Shown here one piece after another: positions 21,032 through 23,775 of a stretch of DNA of 23,775 bases. The notes beneath the pieces are model-generated. The model had not been told where the DNA came from and ran no database searches. It saw nothing but the letters and a program-made list of their open reading frames with translations. The position numbers and the translations under genes were made by a program. Each line of letters begins with the position of its first letter. The stretch's first letter is position 1. Source of the stretch: a virus; the IMG/VR virus record IMGVR_UViG_3300022837_000097, positions 1-23,775 of that record; one strand, given 5' to 3'.

Positions 21032-21112
21032 TCCATTGAATTTGAGATGTGCGATTCAGAAGTCCTAAATGTTGCAACGAATAAACACATTGGTAAAGAA
21101 AGAACAAAGTAA

Positions 21113-21586
21113 ATGAAATCGTGGATCTTTATAGGGATGTTGGTCACTTTGATGAGTGGTGCTGTATATTTTTACTACAGCACCACTCAAACTCGTATTG
21201 CGGATCTGACTGCTAATAATGCTACGTTAAAAACTAACATTCAGACAATCACAGATACAAACATCCAGAACGTAAAAGTGGTAGACGAGCTGCAAGAATC
21301 ATATCAGGCTGTACAGGACAACTTTTCTGAACTGCAATCACGTTTTCAAATCACAAGGCTGCAAAACAATGAACTGAGGCAGCGTCTTGGCAGACACGAA
21401 TTAGATGCTTTGGCTGCAGCTAAACCTGTTCTTGTTGAGCGGACTATTAACAACGCATCAGTAAATGTGTTGAGATGTTTCGAATTGATGTCAGGTGCAC
21501 CTATTAACAAAAAAGAGCGTGATGCTCAAACTGAGGGTCAGTTCAACTCTGAGTGTCCTTGGCTATGGGAGGAACTGGTCCGATGA
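21113..21586 (+). CDS. Inner-membrane spanin subunit (Rz-like)
   Basis: 157 residues with the layout of an i-spanin: a short cytoplasmic start (MKSW), one membrane segment (IFIGMLVTLMSGAVYFYY), and a long periplasmic coiled coil (residues 28-100). A C-terminal tail follows with two Cys (RCFELM and ECPWLW). i-Spanins pair with a lipoprotein to fuse the inner and outer membranes in the last step of lysis. The next gene starts at its stop (ATGA) and encodes such a lipoprotein, which supports the call. Sequence identity in this class is low, so the evidence is layout and context. Confidence 0.8.
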   Translation: MKSWIFIGMLVTLMSGAVYFYYSTTQTRIADLTANNATLKTNIQTITDTNIQNVKVVDELQESYQAVQDNFSELQSRFQITRLQNNELRQRLGRHELDALAAAKPVLVERTINNASVNVLRCFELMSGAPINKKERDAQTEGQFNSECPWLWEELVR

Positions 21587-21927
21587 AAAACTTTTTGTTT
21601 GTAGTTGTGATATTTCTAGTAGGTGCTTGTAGTGCACCCGAACAAGTTGAACAGGCCAGGCCGATTGAAGTTAGAACAGTGCAGATATCCAAGCCTGCAC
21701 CGATTGTCCCTAGTGTTGATCAGCTTAGACTCAAACCAGTCACGTGGATCATCATAACACCTGAAAATGTCGACGCCAAGTTTGCTGAAATGCAATCAGG
21801 CGAATTGGTATTGTTTGCATTGACGTCAGAAGGATATGAGGCACTTGCGCTGAATCTATCAGACCTACAAGCCCTGATAAGACAACAAAAAGAAGTAATA
21901 ATCGTGTATAAATCAAGCTACAAGTGA
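21583..21927 (+). CDS. Outer-membrane lipoprotein spanin subunit (Rz1-like)
   Basis: 114 residues from ATG 21583, which shares ATGA with the i-spanin stop; the longer frame from 21553 would bury the signal peptide. MKNFLFVVVIFLVGAC-S is a lipoprotein signal with lipobox V-G-A-C, Cys16 being the lipidation site. The next residue is Ser, not Asp, which fits outer-membrane sorting. A Pro-containing periplasmic part follows (KPAPIVPSVDQL). The order i-spanin then o-spanin, in separate rather than nested frames, is a known arrangement. Confidence 0.82.
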   Translation: MKNFLFVVVIFLVGACSAPEQVEQARPIEVRTVQISKPAPIVPSVDQLRLKPVTWIIITPENVDAKFAEMQSGELVLFALTSEGYEALALNLSDLQALIRQQKEVIIVYKSSYK

Positions 21928-21932
21928 AAAGA

Positions 21933-21940
21933 TATAAATA
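21933..21940 (+). promoter_or_regulatory. Late promoter box TATAAATA
   Basis: A perfect consensus 63 nt before the ATG at 21996. A TATAAT (21967-21972) follows in the same gap but has no -35 at the right distance. Confidence 0.6.
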
Positions 21941-21995
21941 GACCGTGCAGTTGCTGATTTGGCGTGTATAATATACAAACAGAGGGCCAATTCCA

Positions 21996-22517
21996 ATGGA
22001 CAACAAAAAAGAAGAGGTAGGCGATTTGAAGACGGATATCGCTGTTTTGCGCGTAAACCTACAAAACATTGAGCGGTATTTCAGTTCGATAGAAAAAAAC
22101 GTGTTAAAGGTAGAACGTGTGTCTGACCAAATCCTATTGGCCACATCACGTCTTGATAAAATTCAAGATGACCTGAAATCTGTAAGAGCTGATTCAGACA
22201 TGAGAAGACGTGAGTCAGAGAATTCTGTTCGTGAGATGAAACAACAAATGACTTCAATGTCCTTATATAACGAAAAAGCGTTCGCGGACAATCTTAAATC
22301 TGTCCTTGACGAGGTCAGAATCCTCAAAAACGATACAGCAACATCTTTTGAAAAAGTGTACTCAGCAATAGCAAAAAACAGAAATGAATTAGATGACGAT
22401 ATACAAACACTCGAAAATAGAGTGTCTAAGTTGGAGCAGTGGAAGTGGTGGGTCATGGGAGCTGGCGCTGTTCTTGTCACGATATCAACACAGATCTGGA
22501 AGTTGTTTATTAGTTGA
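21996..22517 (+). CDS. Coiled-coil protein with C-terminal membrane anchor (XhlA-like)
   Basis: 173 residues, nearly all one long coiled coil (residues 8-145, heptads such as LQNIERYFSSIEKNVLKVE). It ends with SKLEQWKWWVMGAGAVLVTI and STQIWKLF, a single tail membrane segment. This matches the layout of XhlA-type lysis proteins, which attach to the inner membrane and act with a holin, though XhlA is much shorter. The position directly after the spanins supports a lysis role. A structural coiled coil is the alternative. No second membrane segment is present, so it is not a typical holin alone. Confidence 0.6.
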   Translation: MDNKKEEVGDLKTDIAVLRVNLQNIERYFSSIEKNVLKVERVSDQILLATSRLDKIQDDLKSVRADSDMRRRESENSVREMKQQMTSMSLYNEKAFADNLKSVLDEVRILKNDTATSFEKVYSAIAKNRNELDDDIQTLENRVSKLEQWKWWVMGAGAVLVTISTQIWKLFIS

Positions 22518-22542
22518 CGTTAACCGCTACTTGTGTGACAAT
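22514..22542 (+). promoter_or_regulatory. Sigma70-like early promoter before primase
   Basis: TTGACG (22514-22519), a 17-nt spacer and GACAAT (22537-22542) preceded by TGT, an extended -10. The -10 is weak but the spacing is exact. It would start the switch from the late lysis genes to the replication gene. Confidence 0.5.
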
Positions 22543-22572
22543 GGGTAGTATTCTTAATGAAAGTGACACGCT

Positions 22573-23595
22573 GTGGCGGATTTTGTCGACGTGCAATACG
22601 TGAGCCTTTTGGCAGGACAGTTGCAAAAATATGTTGTAAAGCATCGCAACCCATTCAAGGCAAATTTCAGATGTGTGGTATGTGGAGACTCGCAAAAGTC
22701 TCAAACAAAAGCGCGCGCATGGATCATCGAGAGTCCTAAGACGGGCGCATTCCAATATCACTGTTTCAATTGTGGTGCAAGTCAGGGATTCGGAAGTTTT
22801 CTCAAAGCAAACTTCCCTCCAATGTATGCGAACTACATCGCAGAAAAATACATCAGCAATGCTAAGGACAAACCTTCTACGCCCTCGATCGATGAGTGTG
22901 CAAAAACACCTAAACCCACGTTTAATAGAAACCCTTTATCCTCCATCAAAAAGGTCAGCCAACTCAATTCTGATCATCCTGTCAAACTATACATTGAAAA
23001 GAGACAGATTCCACCACAACAACATTACAGGTTGTATTACACACCTAAGTTTAAGAGGTGGATTAACACAGTTATTCCAAGCAAATTTGAACATCTCGAC
23101 AAAGACGAGCCGAGATTGGTTATGCCCTTGTTCGACAAGGCAGGCAAGGTGTTCGGTGTATCTGCACGTAGTTTCGATCCAAAAAGCAGTTTGAGATATG
23201 TCACTATCATGTTTGAGGAAGTGCCAAAGCTGTTCGGTCTCGACAAGGTAAACTTCAACAAGAAGTACTTCATAACAGAAGGTGCTCTCGACTCTATGTT
23301 TCTCACAAACGCTGTTGCTATGGTGGGTGCAGATACAAATGTATATGGACTGGAACGGATGGAGAATGCAATTTTTGTCCACGATGCTGAGCCAAGGAAT
23401 CTTCAAATTTGTAACAGAATGGAAAAGCTCTTGAGGATGGGTCACAAGGTCTGTATATGGCCATCTTCTGTTCCTGCTAAAGACATTAACGACATGCATC
23501 TAAATGGCATGCAGGACATTGAAGGCGTCATAAAATCAAACGCGTATAGTGGCCTCGAGGGTCAGTTGAGATTTCGCGCGTGGAAGAAGTGTTGA
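22573..23595 (+). CDS. 61: DNA primase (gp61)
   Basis: gp61 works with the gp41 helicase to make RNA primers for lagging-strand synthesis. The 340-residue length equals that of T4 (342). The N-terminal zinc-binding domain has Cys34-x2-Cys37 and Cys64-x2-Cys67. A linker follows, then the TOPRIM catalytic core with E236-G-A-L-D-S and the acidic H-D271-A-E motif; a later KDIN motif is also typical. The start is GTG at 22573; no strong ribosome site is visible (GAAAGTGA lies about ten nt upstream) and no in-frame ATG lies nearby. It is about 14 kb from gp41 in this window. Confidence 0.9.
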   Translation: MADFVDVQYVSLLAGQLQKYVVKHRNPFKANFRCVVCGDSQKSQTKARAWIIESPKTGAFQYHCFNCGASQGFGSFLKANFPPMYANYIAEKYISNAKDKPSTPSIDECAKTPKPTFNRNPLSSIKKVSQLNSDHPVKLYIEKRQIPPQQHYRLYYTPKFKRWINTVIPSKFEHLDKDEPRLVMPLFDKAGKVFGVSARSFDPKSSLRYVTIMFEEVPKLFGLDKVNFNKKYFITEGALDSMFLTNAVAMVGADTNVYGLERMENAIFVHDAEPRNLQICNRMEKLLRMGHKVCIWPSSVPAKDINDMHLNGMQDIEGVIKSNAYSGLEGQLRFRAWKKC

Positions 23596-23651
23596 CATCC
23601 TGATGAAAAAGGCGCATGCTATCTTTAGAGACACACACAAAGGTAGATCCG

Positions 23652-23775
23652 ATGGAACTTGCAACTTTTACAATCCCACTTTTCTCCAAAGTACAAATTG
23701 AAAAGCGTCTTCAGAAGCTGGTTAAAAAAGCTTTGAAGTACGGCAACGAAGATATTGTATATTCGTTCGGTAGCG
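23652..23775 (+). CDS. Small phage protein, 5' part
   Basis: An ATG with AAAGGTAG upstream opens a frame that runs off the window. The 41 visible residues (FTIPLFSKVQIEKRLQKLVK, then KALKYGNEDIVYSFG) resemble the start of phage proteins I know with a KLxKKAxKLG pattern, whose function is unassigned. The end is not visible. Confidence 0.55.
   Translation, partial: MELATFTIPLFSKVQIEKRLQKLVKKALKYGNEDIVYSFGS

Noticed and set aside
21047-21112. 21-codon ORF ending just before the i-spanin ATG
   Set aside because: No clear ribosome site and no pattern in the peptide; it could be a leader but cannot be supported.
21967-21972. TATAAT in the gap before the XhlA-like gene
   Set aside because: No acceptable -35 lies 16-18 nt upstream; the nearby TATAAATA explains transcription better.
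23592-23625. Possible promoter TTGACA ... TGCTATCTT after the primase gene
   Set aside because: The boxes are 22 nt apart, too far for sigma70, and no better -10 lies at 17 nt.

Overview
The window is part of the genome of a T4-like (myovirus-type) phage that most likely infects an alphaproteobacterium. The T4-like assignment rests on a replication/recombination block in T4 order (gp33, gp59, gp32, UvsX, gp41), a gp61-type primase, a TATAAATA-type late promoter at many gene starts, and several small families I know from marine T4-like phages. The host inference rests on a complete Shemin-pathway 5-aminolevulinate synthase (HemA) of alphaproteobacterial type and a DUF1127 microprotein, both typical of alphaproteobacteria (Rhodobacterales-like). 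No tRNA, CRISPR array or transposon was seen.

Layout. 1-1808: end of an outer-membrane beta-barrel gene, heme oxygenase, and a conserved phage protein of unknown role. 1808-4500: two perfect palindromes, two small genes, then late-transcription factor gp33, helicase loader gp59, ssDNA-binding gp32 and a small gene. 4494-8343: UvsX recombinase and gp41 helicase, each broken into two separately translated genes by a split intein. The UvsX break holds a decayed GIY-YIG homing endonuclease whose ribosome site lies in a hairpin with a late-promoter-like box in the loop. The gp41 break is one in-frame stop codon. 8352-10793: an early-type promoter, a conserved small protein, a T5 A1-like metallophosphoesterase and a short ORF. 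10862-12781: DUF1127 protein, a small basic protein, HemA, and a convergent EF-hand membrane protein. 12871-19680: mostly late genes, probably virion or head-interior proteins, several with N-termini like T4 capsid-targeting peptides. 19677-22517: GH19 endolysin, an acidic repeat protein, an Rz/Rz1-type spanin pair and an XhlA-like coiled-coil membrane protein. 22514-23775: primase gp61 and the start of another gene.

How the parts fit. gp59, gp32, gp41, gp61 and UvsX form the T4-type replication and recombination machine, and here two of its ATPases depend on protein trans-splicing. HemA would push glycine and succinyl-CoA into tetrapyrrole synthesis. Heme oxygenase would open heme to biliverdin, CO and iron. 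Together they place both ends of a heme/bilin route on one phage, with a porin-like gene next to the heme oxygenase. The strongest candidates for something undescribed are the endonuclease relic and its RNA switch inside a split UvsX intein, the gp41 split intein made by one stop codon with a Lys-Asn C-terminus, and the HemA plus heme oxygenase pairing.
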